Source: a virus. Taken from it: a DNA stretch of 38,974 nucleotides. Under the pieces are notes generated by a model. The model saw nothing but the letters and a program-made list of their open reading frames with translations, made no database searches and was not told the origin of the DNA. Every line of letters begins with the position of its first letter. The first letter of the stretch is position 1. The translations under genes and the position numbers were made by a program. The DNA lies in the IMG/VR virus record IMGVR_UViG_3300026116_000023, positions 1 through 38,974 of that record. The stretch is one strand, 5' to 3'. Below, one piece after another: positions 32,165-38,935 of the stretch.

Positions 32165-32190
32165 CTAAAAACCCGGCACGCGGCCGGGTT
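32165..32190 (-). terminator. Rho-independent terminator of the exported-protein gene
   Basis: On the minus strand AACCCGGC, a short loop and GCCGGGTT are followed by TTTTAG. It directly follows the gene at 32210-32617. That gene is therefore probably transcribed alone or with partial readthrough into the rest of the operon. Confidence 0.75.
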
Positions 32191-32209
32191 GGTGTAGAGC
32201 GCAGCGCGA

Positions 32210-32617
32210 TTACTGCGACGCGCCCTTCGCGGCATTGAAGAACGCGCAGCCGTCGGCCAGCGTCTCGGCCATGCCGACGTTGGGCCACGCCACCAGCGAC
32301 TGGCCGCCCTGGCACGCGATCGTGTTCACCTTGGCGATATCGTAGATCAGCGTCGGCGTCGCCGCGACCGGCAGCGCGAAGCTCGCGACGATCTTGGCGT
32401 AGCGCGCCCAGCTCGCATCGTCGTTCACGTACTGGTAGCCGGACGAGTATTTGACCTTGACGCGGTTGACGCCGGACGAGGTGTCCTTCTCGACCGACAG
32501 CGCCTGGTCGGTGCCGAAGACAGCGGTGCCGGTCGAGTTGGTGACGGCGGTTGGCGTGCCGGCGTGGGCGGCGATGGCGAACACGGATGCGGCGATTGCG
32601 GTGGCGATGCGTTTCAT
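32210..32617 (-). CDS. Exported protein with signal peptide
   Basis: I start at the ATG at 32617, after AGGAGCTTCAAT, giving 135 residues. Residues 1-19 form a classical Sec signal peptide (MKRIATAIAASVFAIAAHA). The mature part is small, beta-rich and has two Cys (likely a disulfide) near the C-terminus. It is the first gene of the leftward transcript, directly behind a strong promoter, with its own terminator. An exported early phage protein suggests a periplasmic job, such as blocking superinfection or altering the envelope. No family is recognised. Confidence 0.7.
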   Translation of the reverse strand: MKRIATAIAASVFAIAAHAGTPTAVTNSTGTAVFGTDQALSVEKDTSSGVNRVKVKYSSGYQYVNDDASWARYAKIVASFALPVAATPTLIYDIAKVNTIACQGGQSLVAWPNVGMAETLADGCAFFNAAKGASQ

Positions 32618-32674
32618 ATTGAAGCTCCTGTGGTTTAGGGTGAATGGCCCGCTGAGTGCGATGCCATGGAGAGA

Positions 32675-32703
32675 ACTATATCCCCGCAACAATCATCGGT
32701 CAA
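32675..32703 (-). promoter_or_regulatory. Leftward early promoter
   Basis: On the minus strand TTGACC (32703-32698) and TATAGT (32680-32675) are spaced by 17 bp, a strong sigma70 promoter. It reads into the exported-protein gene. Confidence 0.7.
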
Positions 32704-32751
32704 GAACTATTTATGTTGTTGATTGAAATATTCTTGGCGAAATTATTCTTG
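32701..32751. promoter_or_regulatory. Putative operator cluster between divergent promoters
   Basis: CAAGAA (32701-32706) and two TTCTTG copies (near 32730 and 32746) give three related half-sites between and overlapping the divergent promoters. This suits binding of the Cro-like protein encoded at 32822. The half-sites are short, so chance cannot be excluded. Confidence 0.4.
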
Positions 32752-32777
32752 CAAGGTACCGCATTAAGCGTTACTAT
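32749..32777 (+). promoter_or_regulatory. Rightward early promoter
   Basis: TTGCAA (32749-32754) and TACTAT (32772-32777) have 17-bp spacing. Transcription would start near 32784 and read the Cro-like gene and the rightward early/middle operon. Confidence 0.65.
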
Positions 32778-32821
32778 GATCATCAGTAGCCATTTGGCTT
32801 CTTTTGAAAAAGGAATAGTTC

Positions 32822-33049
32822 ATGAGTAACAAGCCATCGGAAAAGAAACACGCCTTGCTGGATACTATTGCAAGCGAATTTTTGCTTAAGAATGACGCCC
32901 ATGTAGCAAGATTCATCGGTGTTCAACCTGCGGCAATCTGCAAATACCGCGCTGGCATGGCAGTGAGCGATTCGACAAAGGTCAAGATCATGCGCGCCAC
33001 CAACTGGCCGATTGCTCGCGTCGATAAGTTGGACCCGCCAAAGGCCTAA
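32822..33049 (+). CDS. Cro-like transcriptional regulator
   Basis: This 75-residue protein has a helix-turn-helix in which DAHVARFIGVQPAAICKYRAG fits the Cro/CI pattern. AAAAGGAATAGTTC precedes the ATG. It is the first gene of the rightward early operon and lies next to divergent promoters. It therefore probably autoregulates and switches between early transcripts. No CI-like repressor with a peptidase domain is seen, which argues against a classical lysogeny switch. Confidence 0.75.
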   Translation: MSNKPSEKKHALLDTIASEFLLKNDAHVARFIGVQPAAICKYRAGMAVSDSTKVKIMRATNWPIARVDKLDPPKA

Positions 33050-33051
33050 CT

Positions 33052-33510
33052 ATGGAAATCGTTCTCGCCAAAGCCGCGAACGGCTCGCTTGTTCCGGTCG
33101 ATCCGCAGGGCGTCGAGGCGATCGCCAAAATGAAGCTCGGGCAGGGCGTCAAGGTCCAGATGACACGCCACAACAATGTGAAATTTCACCGTAAGATTTT
33201 CGCTTTGGCCAACCTTGCGTATGAGGCGTGGACGCCGGTGGCGAAAGAGCACAAGGGCGTGCCGATCGAAAAGAACTTCGACCAGTTCCGCGAGGACATC
33301 ACCATCTTGGCCGGCTTCTACGAAACGCGAGTCCGGGTCAACGGCGAGACTCGCTACATCGCCAAGAGCTGGTCGTTCAGCAGCATGCCGGACGATGAAA
33401 AAGACCGGCTCTACAACTCGATTATCAACGTCATCCTGAAGCACGTTTTAACCAACTACACGCGGGACGACCTCGACAATGTTGTCGAGCAGGTGCTGCG
33501 CTTCACCTAA
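33052..33510 (+). CDS. DUF1367-family protein
   Basis: This 152-residue protein contains KMKLGQGVKVQMTRHNNVKF and FHRKIFALANLAYEAWTP, the core of the DUF1367 family of phage early proteins, commonly placed near ninB/rusA genes. Its biochemical role is unknown; context suggests recombination or replication support. It starts two bases after the regulator stop. Confidence 0.75.
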   Translation: MEIVLAKAANGSLVPVDPQGVEAIAKMKLGQGVKVQMTRHNNVKFHRKIFALANLAYEAWTPVAKEHKGVPIEKNFDQFREDITILAGFYETRVRVNGETRYIAKSWSFSSMPDDEKDRLYNSIINVILKHVLTNYTRDDLDNVVEQVLRFT

Positions 33511-33522
33511 CGAGGGGAAATC

Positions 33523-33759
33523 ATGAATCAAATAAGCCAACCAGAGGCACTCGCTCAATTAATCAAAGAGACTGAAGCCGCCAACGCCGTCACGCAAGGC
33601 CGGCGCCAGCTCGAGAAGACCGCGCCGATCCCGATGCTGGTCGACCCGCGCCGCGCGCAGTTGATCGCGCTGTTCGACCTGTCCGACGTGCGCGGTCAGG
33701 ACCTGCTGATCGCCATCGCCGGCATCCACGCGGCGCGTTACCCCAAGGAGCGGAAATGA
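33523..33759 (+). CDS. Small hypothetical protein
   Basis: This 78-residue soluble protein has a helical N-terminus and the segment RRAQLIALFDLSDVRGQDLL. CGAGGGGAAATC precedes the ATG. The stop overlaps the next start (ATGA at 33756). No family is recognised. Confidence 0.6.
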   Translation: MNQISQPEALAQLIKETEAANAVTQGRRQLEKTAPIPMLVDPRRAQLIALFDLSDVRGQDLLIAIAGIHAARYPKERK

Positions 33760-33838
33760 ACCGCTACGAGAAATTCGCCCTGGAGCGCATGCTGGGCATC
33801 TACGACTTCGTGGCGGCCAACCCGGGTGCTCTGTCATG
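33756..33838 (+). pseudogene. N-terminal part of a frame-broken winged-helix gene
   Basis: An ATG coupled to the upstream stop encodes MNRYEKFALERMLGIYDFVA and then AANPGALS. This reads as the first helices of a winged-helix domain. In this frame the sequence then turns into Ser/Arg-rich nonsense up to 34127. The sensible continuation (MQLCAKFELRSSAIRDNLHKL) is in the frame starting at 33836. One base appears missing near 33830-33838, or ribosomes shift by -1. Confidence 0.5.
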
Positions 33839-34162
33839 CAACTTTGCGCTAAGTTCGAGCTCCGTTCTAGCGCGATTCGGGACAATCTTCACAAATTGCG
33901 CGAGTCGGGGCATGTGGAGTGCGCGCCAGGCTTGCGCAGTCGTGGCGGCCAACTGCCGAGCGCATGGACGGCAACGGAGAAAGCGCGCCCTGACGCCTCG
34001 CCACCATCGAAGAAGCGCGGCAAGAAGTCCAAGCTTCCGCAGATCATCCAGCCACGCAAAGTCGAGGATGCCAAGCGAATCATCACGCGCGCGCGGCAGA
34101 TCGGCATGGTACGGGACGAGCTCGTAGCTGCACTGTTCGGGCCTGCGGCGGTGCATGCATGA
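33836..34162 (+). CDS. Winged-helix protein, C-terminal body of the frame-broken gene
   Basis: This 108-residue frame holds the recognition helix and wing of a MarR-like winged helix (FELRSSAIRDNLHKLRESGH, then GLRSRGGQLPSAWT) and a basic tail (PPSKKRGKKSKLP). It may start independently at the ATG at 33836, or be joined to the 33756 segment by frameshifting. The joined protein of about 135 residues would have a complete N-terminal helix. Its stop overlaps the next gene by ATGA. Confidence 0.6.
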   Translation: MQLCAKFELRSSAIRDNLHKLRESGHVECAPGLRSRGGQLPSAWTATEKARPDASPPSKKRGKKSKLPQIIQPRKVEDAKRIITRARQIGMVRDELVAALFGPAAVHA

Positions 34163-34569
34163 CCTGGGCACGCTCCAAACCGATGACCCGCACCGCGTTC
34201 AAGCCGAAGCCGGCGGCCACCAGCAAGACGCCGACGCCGCGCGCGAAACGGTCGACCCTGAAGCAGAAGGGGCCGAAGATGACGCCGATTCGCAAGAGCG
34301 CCAAGGGCGAAGAATGCACGTTGCGTTTCCCGTGCTGCACCCGTGGCACCGACACGACGGTCTGGTGTCACTCCAACCACTACGCGGACGGTAAGGGCGC
34401 CGGGCTCAAGGCGCGCGACGAGGAAGGCGCCTATGGTTGCTACGCCTGCCACACGTTCCTGGACGGCGGCTACGCTGGCCACATGCACCGCTCGCTGGTG
34501 GACAAATATTTCGACCTGGCCCGCACCGAGAGCCAGGCGATACTTAAACGAAAGGGCTTGATGCCATGA
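34159..34569 (+). CDS. YbcO-like nuclease (DUF1364)
   Basis: This 136-residue protein has a basic, disordered N-terminus (residues 1-40) and then a Cys/His-rich core. SAKGEECTLRFPCC (Cys53, Cys59, Cys60), VWCHSNH (Cys70, His71, His74) and YGCYACHTFLDGG (Cys94, Cys97, His98) match the YbcO/DUF1364 family. Members are HNH-like nucleases encoded near rusA in lambdoid phages. Placement directly before RusA agrees. It probably acts in recombination or DNA repair. Confidence 0.75.
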   Translation: MTWARSKPMTRTAFKPKPAATSKTPTPRAKRSTLKQKGPKMTPIRKSAKGEECTLRFPCCTRGTDTTVWCHSNHYADGKGAGLKARDEEGAYGCYACHTFLDGGYAGHMHRSLVDKYFDLARTESQAILKRKGLMP

Positions 34570-35003
34570 TAGTTCTCACCCTGCCGATATTCTCGGCCAA
34601 CCGTTACCTCATGCCGGTGTCGCGCGGCAAGCACCTGTCGATCATGAACACGAAGGAGGCCAGCACCTACAAGGCCGAAGTGCGCGCCGCCGCGCTGGCC
34701 GCCGGCTTCCAGAAGATCGTCGGCCGGGTCAAGGTCGAACTGTGGATGTACCCGCAGCGCCCGAAGGATTGGCAGAAGCGCATGCGCAAGCTCGGCGCCC
34801 ATTGGGATGATAGCGTTCGGGCAATTGACGCGGACAATATAACCAAATTATTGCTGGACGGCCTGAAGGATTCCGCCTTCGGCGACGACAAGACCGTGTT
34901 CCAGCTGCTGGTATCGCGCATGGAACCCGACGATAAGCCGGCGCGCGTGGTTGTCCGCATCAGCGCCATCCCATCGGCCCCGCCGCAGGCGTCGTTAATT
35001 TGA
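34566..35003 (+). CDS. rusA: RusA-family Holliday-junction resolvase
   Basis: This 145-residue protein carries the RusA signature: Asp88-x-Asp90-Asn91 (RAIDADNITK), LLLDGLKDSAFGDD (Asp98, Asp107, Asp108) and a basic patch (RPKDWQKRMRKLG). RusA dimers cut Holliday junctions and here would resolve concatemers or recombination intermediates before packaging. It is ATGA-coupled to the YbcO-like gene. It is followed by a region with no gene. Confidence 0.88.
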   Translation: MIVLTLPIFSANRYLMPVSRGKHLSIMNTKEASTYKAEVRAAALAAGFQKIVGRVKVELWMYPQRPKDWQKRMRKLGAHWDDSVRAIDADNITKLLLDGLKDSAFGDDKTVFQLLVSRMEPDDKPARVVVRISAIPSAPPQASLI

Positions 35004-35021
35004 TTAACCGCAAGATTTCGC

Positions 35022-35051
35022 TTGACCAGCAGCAAAAGAAACATGTAGAGT
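35022..35051 (+). promoter_or_regulatory. Candidate promoter of the small structured RNA
   Basis: TTGACC (35022-35027) and TAGAGT (35046-35051) have an 18-bp spacer, just after rusA and about 50 bp before the large hairpin. The match is moderate. Confidence 0.35.
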
Positions 35052-35102
35052 TCGCCTTGTCGAAGCCGGCCAGCTTAGACAATAAATGTTTGACGGTGCT
35101 GT

Positions 35103-35210
35103 AGCCCCAAGGTTTTTTGGTGGATCGCAAAATGGAGTAGGGACGTTACACCGTCCGTCCTTACTCCAGGTTGGCCGACCCGATCCACCAAAGCATCTTG
35201 GGGCTTTTTT
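35103..35210 (+). ncRNA. Nested-hairpin RNA ending in a terminator
   Basis: Three helices are stacked inside one another. AGCCCCAAG (35103-35111) pairs with 35197-35205. TTGGTGGATC (35117-35126) pairs with 35182-35191. TGGAGTAGGGACG (35133-35145) pairs with 35156-35168, with one G-U. Six T residues follow at 35205-35210. This is much longer than a normal terminator and can be a small regulatory RNA of about 110-150 nt with its own terminator. No coding frame here is convincing. Confidence 0.6.
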
Positions 35211-35493
35211 GCGTTTAAGGCCGGTATCGGTAGCGTCCACAAGATCCCACAGGACGCGCCGCGTTAGAGCATGGCGGGTGGTGGCCACGGCAATTTGTGG
35301 CTGGGCGACAGCCCGGGGTTTGCTCAAGGGATTAGTGTCCGTGGCTCGTCGCACAGGCAGTATCCAACCTTCTTTTCTTCCTCCGGGGGGATTGGGGGGT
35401 TATGAGGGAACGGAGCCGGGTCTGAGCGCTAGGCAGTAACGAAAAACAACAGCAGTACCAACAACAGTACTAAAACTTAACTATAGGGAAGAT
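35211..35493 (+). other. Gene-free GC-rich leader before the replication genes
   Basis: No convincing gene lies in these 283 bp. It contains a GGCTG/CAGCC hairpin near 35300, G-runs (CCGGGGGGATTGGGGGG near 35383) and, just before the gene at 35494, a repeated AACAACAG-(C)AGTAC element. It could hold a promoter, an operator or the replication origin for the ParB/replication genes downstream. I see no decisive motif. Confidence 0.35.
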
Positions 35494-35766
35494 ATGAACA
35501 TTATCGAATACCTGGAAGCAAAATACGGTGAAGAAGGTCCACGCATCGTAACGGCCATGGAAGCGCACGCTTTCGGCATCAAGTACCCCCTGCAATCCGG
35601 TTGGCTGGAAGCGCATGGCGGCAAAGAAATCACCCCTGAGATTGCTGGAGAACTCGGCCCCAAGCTGTACGAGAAAGGCATGCGCACCACCACCGAGTCG
35701 AAGGCGAACTACTGCCTTGCAGGCGCTGCTGTGCTTCGTAAAATCGCTGTTGGAGGTCGTCCATGA
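35494..35766 (+). CDS. Conserved small phage protein
   Basis: This 90-residue soluble protein contains YPLQSGWLEAHGGKEITPEI and GKEITPEIAGELGPKLYEKG. AGGGAAGAT precedes the ATG. It is ATGA-coupled to the ParB-like gene, suggesting a related role in replication. No family is recognised. Confidence 0.65.
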   Translation: MNIIEYLEAKYGEEGPRIVTAMEAHAFGIKYPLQSGWLEAHGGKEITPEIAGELGPKLYEKGMRTTTESKANYCLAGAAVLRKIAVGGRP

Positions 35767-36575
35767 AATCCTTCAAGCAAATGCGTCTGGACGGTGAATT
35801 GATCCGTGCCGATGCAGAAAAGATTGACTACTTCGACCTGCACGTGGAACCCGGCTTTAACCCCGGCGGCCGAACCGACGAACAGGACGAGGACGACGAA
35901 CAGCTTTACCGCTTTATCGTCAAGCACGGCGTGCTGGCGCTGCCGCAGATGGATGTGCGACCGCGTGAAGGCGGCGGTGTGTGGATCGTGGATGGCCATC
36001 GCCGCCACAAACAGATCGGCCGCGCTATCGAAGCGGGCGAATTCCTGGCCGACAAGAAAACCGGCAAGTACCCCATTCCTATCCGGCAGTTCACCGGCAA
36101 CGACCTTGAACGCCTGTACCATGTTCGCAAGAGCAACAAGAAAAAGACGCTCAAGCCGATGCAGCTGGCAGAGCTGTGCATCCGCGCGCGCGACGGCTTC
36201 GGCCAGACAGTCGAAGAAATGGCCGAGGGCTTTATCGAGTCGGTGTCGGCCATCCGCGCGGCGCTGGTGCTAGGCGGCGCCAACCATGATGTACAGCAGA
36301 TGGTTGTCAAGGGCGAGGTGTCGAAGTCGGTTGCGGTGCGTATGGTCAAGGCTAAAGGCGAGGGCGCCGGCTCGGTGCTGAAGGAAGCGCAGCACTTCGC
36401 GCAAATGCAGGGCAAAAGCAAGGTCACGGCCAAGCAGCTGGAGGGCAACACGCCGGCCGACCTGGTGCGCGCTATCCAGTCGGAAATCGACAGCGGCGGT
36501 AAGTTCCGCGCCGAAGACCTGGCGCCGAAGTATGCCGAGTTGGTGCTGTACCTGCGCGGGACGGCCAAGCCATGA
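35763..36575 (+). CDS. ParB/Spo0J-like domain protein
   Basis: This 270-residue protein has a ParB nuclease-like box, GGGVWIVDGHRRHKQIG (residues 70-86), with the DGHRRH core typical of the family. A second domain follows that resembles a ParB/KorB helix-turn-helix (GQTVEEMAEGFIESVSAIRA). ParB domains bind CTP and load on DNA in partition systems; phage versions also act as nucleases or replication regulators. No ParA partner is seen, so partition is unlikely. It opens the replication cluster. Confidence 0.78.
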   Translation: MKSFKQMRLDGELIRADAEKIDYFDLHVEPGFNPGGRTDEQDEDDEQLYRFIVKHGVLALPQMDVRPREGGGVWIVDGHRRHKQIGRAIEAGEFLADKKTGKYPIPIRQFTGNDLERLYHVRKSNKKKTLKPMQLAELCIRARDGFGQTVEEMAEGFIESVSAIRAALVLGGANHDVQQMVVKGEVSKSVAVRMVKAKGEGAGSVLKEAQHFAQMQGKSKVTAKQLEGNTPADLVRAIQSEIDSGGKFRAEDLAPKYAELVLYLRGTAKP

Positions 36576-37099
36576 CCACCGACCACATGGACCTGCGCAC
36601 GCGGCTGGCATCCTACACCGCGCTGGGCGCCGAAGAAATTACGGTGCCGTTGATCGACTTGGCCGAGCTGCTGGCCGCCTACGATGCGCTGGTCGCCTGC
36701 GCCACCGTCAAGCGCGGCAAGAAAGAATACCCGGCCGAGTTCTCGGCGGCCTATGACGCGATGAAGGATTACGGCGCACGCTGGCGCGAAGGTTCCACGC
36801 CGGCCGCCGCGTTCAAGCAGTGGCAGGCCCGCATCAAAGCTGGCGCAGACCCTGCGCAAATACTGGAAGGCGTCCGCCGCTACTCCGCTTACATCGCTGC
36901 CACATCTGGTGAGCCGAAAATGGCGCAGACCTTTTTCGGCCCCGGTGAGCACTACACCGCAGAGTGGGCCGCGCGCGCGCCGCGCTTGGCTCGTTACCAG
37001 GATCGCGCGCAAACGGTGGTCGACACCAATCAGGAAGCACTGCGCCGGCTGGCGGGCATCCCGACCTTCGACCCGAACGTCATCGACATGGAGCAATAA
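36572..37099 (+). CDS. Putative replication protein (initiator or DnaT-like)
   Basis: This 175-residue protein has an N-terminal helical part. Its central EYPAEFSAAYDAMKDYGARW and AAAFKQWQARIKAGADP, followed by ILEGVRRYSAYI, resemble the C-terminal domain of phage replication initiators and primosomal DnaT-like proteins. It lies between the ParB-like gene and the next replication candidate and overlaps both. Assignment is by pattern and context. Confidence 0.5.
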   Translation: MTTDHMDLRTRLASYTALGAEEITVPLIDLAELLAAYDALVACATVKRGKKEYPAEFSAAYDAMKDYGARWREGSTPAAAFKQWQARIKAGADPAQILEGVRRYSAYIAATSGEPKMAQTFFGPGEHYTAEWAARAPRLARYQDRAQTVVDTNQEALRRLAGIPTFDPNVIDMEQ

Positions 37100-37767
37100 T
37101 GGAAGAACACGAAAAGCTGCCGTTTTTTGAGCTGCTGGATGCGACGTGCGAGGCGATCAGCATGCGCACGCCGATGACGGCCGGCGCCAAGGTTCTGCTG
37201 TGGGAGGATCTGGAGCGCTACCCGTTCGATCTGGTCCGCGCCGCGCTGGCCGCGCACCGTCAGGACAAGGACCGGGGGCAGTGGCAACCGAACACCGCGC
37301 ACATCGAATACCAGATCGATCGCCGCCGCCGCAACACATGGCTTGGCGCCGATGAAGCGTTCGCCCGTTTATCGTTCGATGAACGCGTGCCGGTGCTGCT
37401 GAACCAAGTGACGGCCGCCGCGCTGGCCGTAGCCGCCCCGTTCATGGAGCAGGCCCGGCCCGACCAGAACGCTGCGCGCATGGCCTTTCGCGCTTGCTAC
37501 GATCGACTGGTAGAGCAGGAGAAGCTGGCGCGCCGTGGGCCGCAGCACTGGATATCCCCGGCCGGCACGCAGGAAGCCCGGGAAGCGCTCCAGGCCGAAG
37601 CCGCGCGCCTTGGCTACCTGAACATGCAGGGCAAGCCGTTCGCAGCGCCAGAGGCCGCGCTGCAGCTCGGCCACACCACCACAGCCGAGCGCGCCAAGTT
37701 CAAGGAGGCGCTGGCCGGCCTACGGATGAAATCCCTCACACCACCAGGAGCAGATGACCATGGGTGA
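37099..37767 (+). CDS. Putative replication protein P-like/helicase-loader candidate
   Basis: The start is set at the ATG at 37099 (TAATG overlap), giving 222 residues. It is helical, with WEDLERYPFDLVRAALAAH and GQWQPNTAHIEYQIDRRR near the N-terminus. The segment PNTAHIEYQID resembles a conserved piece in phage proteins encoded next to replication initiators. Gene order (initiator, then loader) suggests helicase loading. No ATPase motif is present. Confidence 0.45.
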   Translation: MEEHEKLPFFELLDATCEAISMRTPMTAGAKVLLWEDLERYPFDLVRAALAAHRQDKDRGQWQPNTAHIEYQIDRRRRNTWLGADEAFARLSFDERVPVLLNQVTAAALAVAAPFMEQARPDQNAARMAFRACYDRLVEQEKLARRGPQHWISPAGTQEAREALQAEAARLGYLNMQGKPFAAPEAALQLGHTTTAERAKFKEALAGLRMKSLTPPGADDHG

Positions 37768-38014
37768 AATTGCCGAAATGATGCTTGATGGCACGCTTTG
37801 TGAGGGCTGCGGCTGCTTTCTTAACGAAGTGCCATTCGGCTACCCAAACCGGTGCGATGACTGCACCAAGGAACGGGCGCTGGCAAAGCGAGCACCGAAG
37901 GTAAAAGGCGGATTGCAGAAGCAAGCCAAGGTTAAATGCGAATGCGGCCGGTGGATTGCCCCGCGCGGCATGCAAAAGCATATCCATGATTTTCACAACC
38001 GGACAAAAACATGA
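37754..38014 (+). CDS. Zinc-ribbon-like small protein
   Basis: This 86-residue protein has CEGCG (16-20), a CDDC pair (34-37), CECG (62-65) and a C-terminal HIHDFH. Two Cys4/Cys2His2-like metal sites are likely. The opening EIAEMMLDGTLCEGCG is a conserved start in many phage proteins of this type. CAGGAG precedes the start, and the ATG at 37760 is also possible. It probably binds nucleic acid or protein partners. Confidence 0.7.
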   Translation: MTMGEIAEMMLDGTLCEGCGCFLNEVPFGYPNRCDDCTKERALAKRAPKVKGGLQKQAKVKCECGRWIAPRGMQKHIHDFHNRTKT

Positions 38015-38388
38015 GCGACCCAGCACACAGCATTTACTGCGCCGCGAACGGATGCCCGATGCTGGGCACGCAGTCGAGCAGCGCCACCGGCGGCAGCGAC
38101 TGGTATTGCGCGCTTCACTTCGGCTGCAAGTCCGGCACCGCGCACGCCATCACCGCCGAACTGCAGCGCCTGTCCTGGCTGGTGCGGATCACGCAGGGCG
38201 TGCGCGCCGCCAACAGCAAGGGCTGGGACAAGGTCGAGGCGGCCATGAACAAGGAAATCGTCCTGAACCAGTCCAGCCACCTGCTGCGCGGCGATCACGA
38301 GAGCCTGCCGAAGTGGCTCGCCCGCCTCGAAGACACGCTGCGCATAGCGTGCGCGGAAATCGGCGAGCAGCAGCCGCTTGGCGTTTAA
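38011..38388 (+). CDS. Conserved phage hypothetical protein with N-terminal Cys motif
   Basis: This 125-residue protein begins with IYCAANGCPMLGTQSSS and SDWYCALHFGC, a Cys/His pattern likely to bind zinc. A helical part follows (ELQRLSWLVRITQGVRA). Similar proteins are found in Burkholderiales phages. It overlaps the previous stop by ATGA. Its function is unknown. Confidence 0.65.
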   Translation: MSDPAHSIYCAANGCPMLGTQSSSATGGSDWYCALHFGCKSGTAHAITAELQRLSWLVRITQGVRAANSKGWDKVEAAMNKEIVLNQSSHLLRGDHESLPKWLARLEDTLRIACAEIGEQQPLGV

Positions 38389-38414
38389 TCTACAACATCG
38401 CACGCAAAATGTGC

Positions 38415-38442
38415 TTGCATTCACACGTGGGCGGTGTATTAT
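38415..38442 (+). promoter_or_regulatory. Promoter of the junction-crossing small-gene operon
   Basis: TTGCAT (38415-38420) and TATTAT (38437-38442) have a 16-bp spacer. Transcription would start near 38449 and continue across the circle junction into the small genes at 98-1874. Confidence 0.6.
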
Positions 38443-38488
38443 ACGTACATGGGCAGCGCAACGGGCGCGGCGGAATGGAGAAATGATC

Positions 38489-38692
38489 ATGGCACGTATC
38501 GAATTTAGCGGCAGCGACTTATTTATCGGCTTGGATGTCCATGTCTACCCGTCGCATCTCGGGTATTGGGTTGATAAAACCGAAGGTCTGCACACGCGGT
38601 CGAAATCTACCGTAATGGACGACTTCGGGAATCTGGTCGACATTCTGGACGCTGCTCACCAGCGCGCCGCCTACCGCGCCGTGCTGCACTAA
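38489..38692 (+). CDS. Small hypothetical protein (67 aa)
   Basis: The ATG at 38489 is chosen because GGAG lies eight bases before it; the ATG at 38483 is too close. The protein is beta-rich at the start (RIEFSGSDLFIGLDVHVYP) and ends in a helix (LVDILDAAHQRAAYRAVLH). It is the first gene after the promoter at 38415. Its function is unknown. Confidence 0.65.
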   Translation: MARIEFSGSDLFIGLDVHVYPSHLGYWVDKTEGLHTRSKSTVMDDFGNLVDILDAAHQRAAYRAVLH

Positions 38693-38699
38693 TCAACCC

Positions 38700-38714
38700 G
38701 CCCGCTAGTCGGGC
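38700..38714 (+). promoter_or_regulatory. Intergenic hairpin before a ribosome-binding site
   Basis: GCCCG, a 5-nt loop and CGGGC form a short stem. It is followed by TTGGAG, the Shine-Dalgarno sequence of the gene at 38735. The arrangement repeats that seen at 61-99. Confidence 0.45.
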
Positions 38715-38734
38715 ATCAATTGGAGCAAGACATC

Positions 38735-38935
38735 ATGGCAAATAAAAAACCGCCTAGGCTCAGTCCTAAAGCCCGTCGTGAAGTGGTCCGTTCGTTGAAC
38801 ACTGCTATCTCGGACTATAACCATGAAGCGCATATGTACGGCCGCTTCACCATCCCAACGCCGCCGCCGACATCGCATCTAGTCCGTATATCTCGGATGA
38901 TTGCCAACCTTAATGGCGTAGCTTGGCCGGAATAA
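38735..38935 (+). CDS. Small basic hypothetical protein (66 aa)
   Basis: I start at the ATG at 38735 after TTGGAGCAAGACATC. The protein has a basic N-terminus (ANKKPPRLSPKARREVVRSL), a Pro-rich centre (PTPPPTSHL) and a hydrophobic helix at its end. It could bind nucleic acid. Its last 60 bases are repeated at the left end of the window. Confidence 0.65.
   Translation: MANKKPPRLSPKARREVVRSLNTAISDYNHEAHMYGRFTIPTPPPTSHLVRISRMIANLNGVAWPE

Noticed and set aside
35086-35439. 117-codon plus-strand frame through the nested hairpin
   Set aside because: It reads through perfectly paired helices and a terminator, and its product has no sensible composition or ribosome-binding site.
35478-35493. CTATAGGGAAG resembling the 3' half of a T7-type promoter
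   Set aside because: The upstream half does not match, no phage RNA polymerase gene is present, and AGGGAAG is explained as the Shine-Dalgarno sequence of the gene at 35494.
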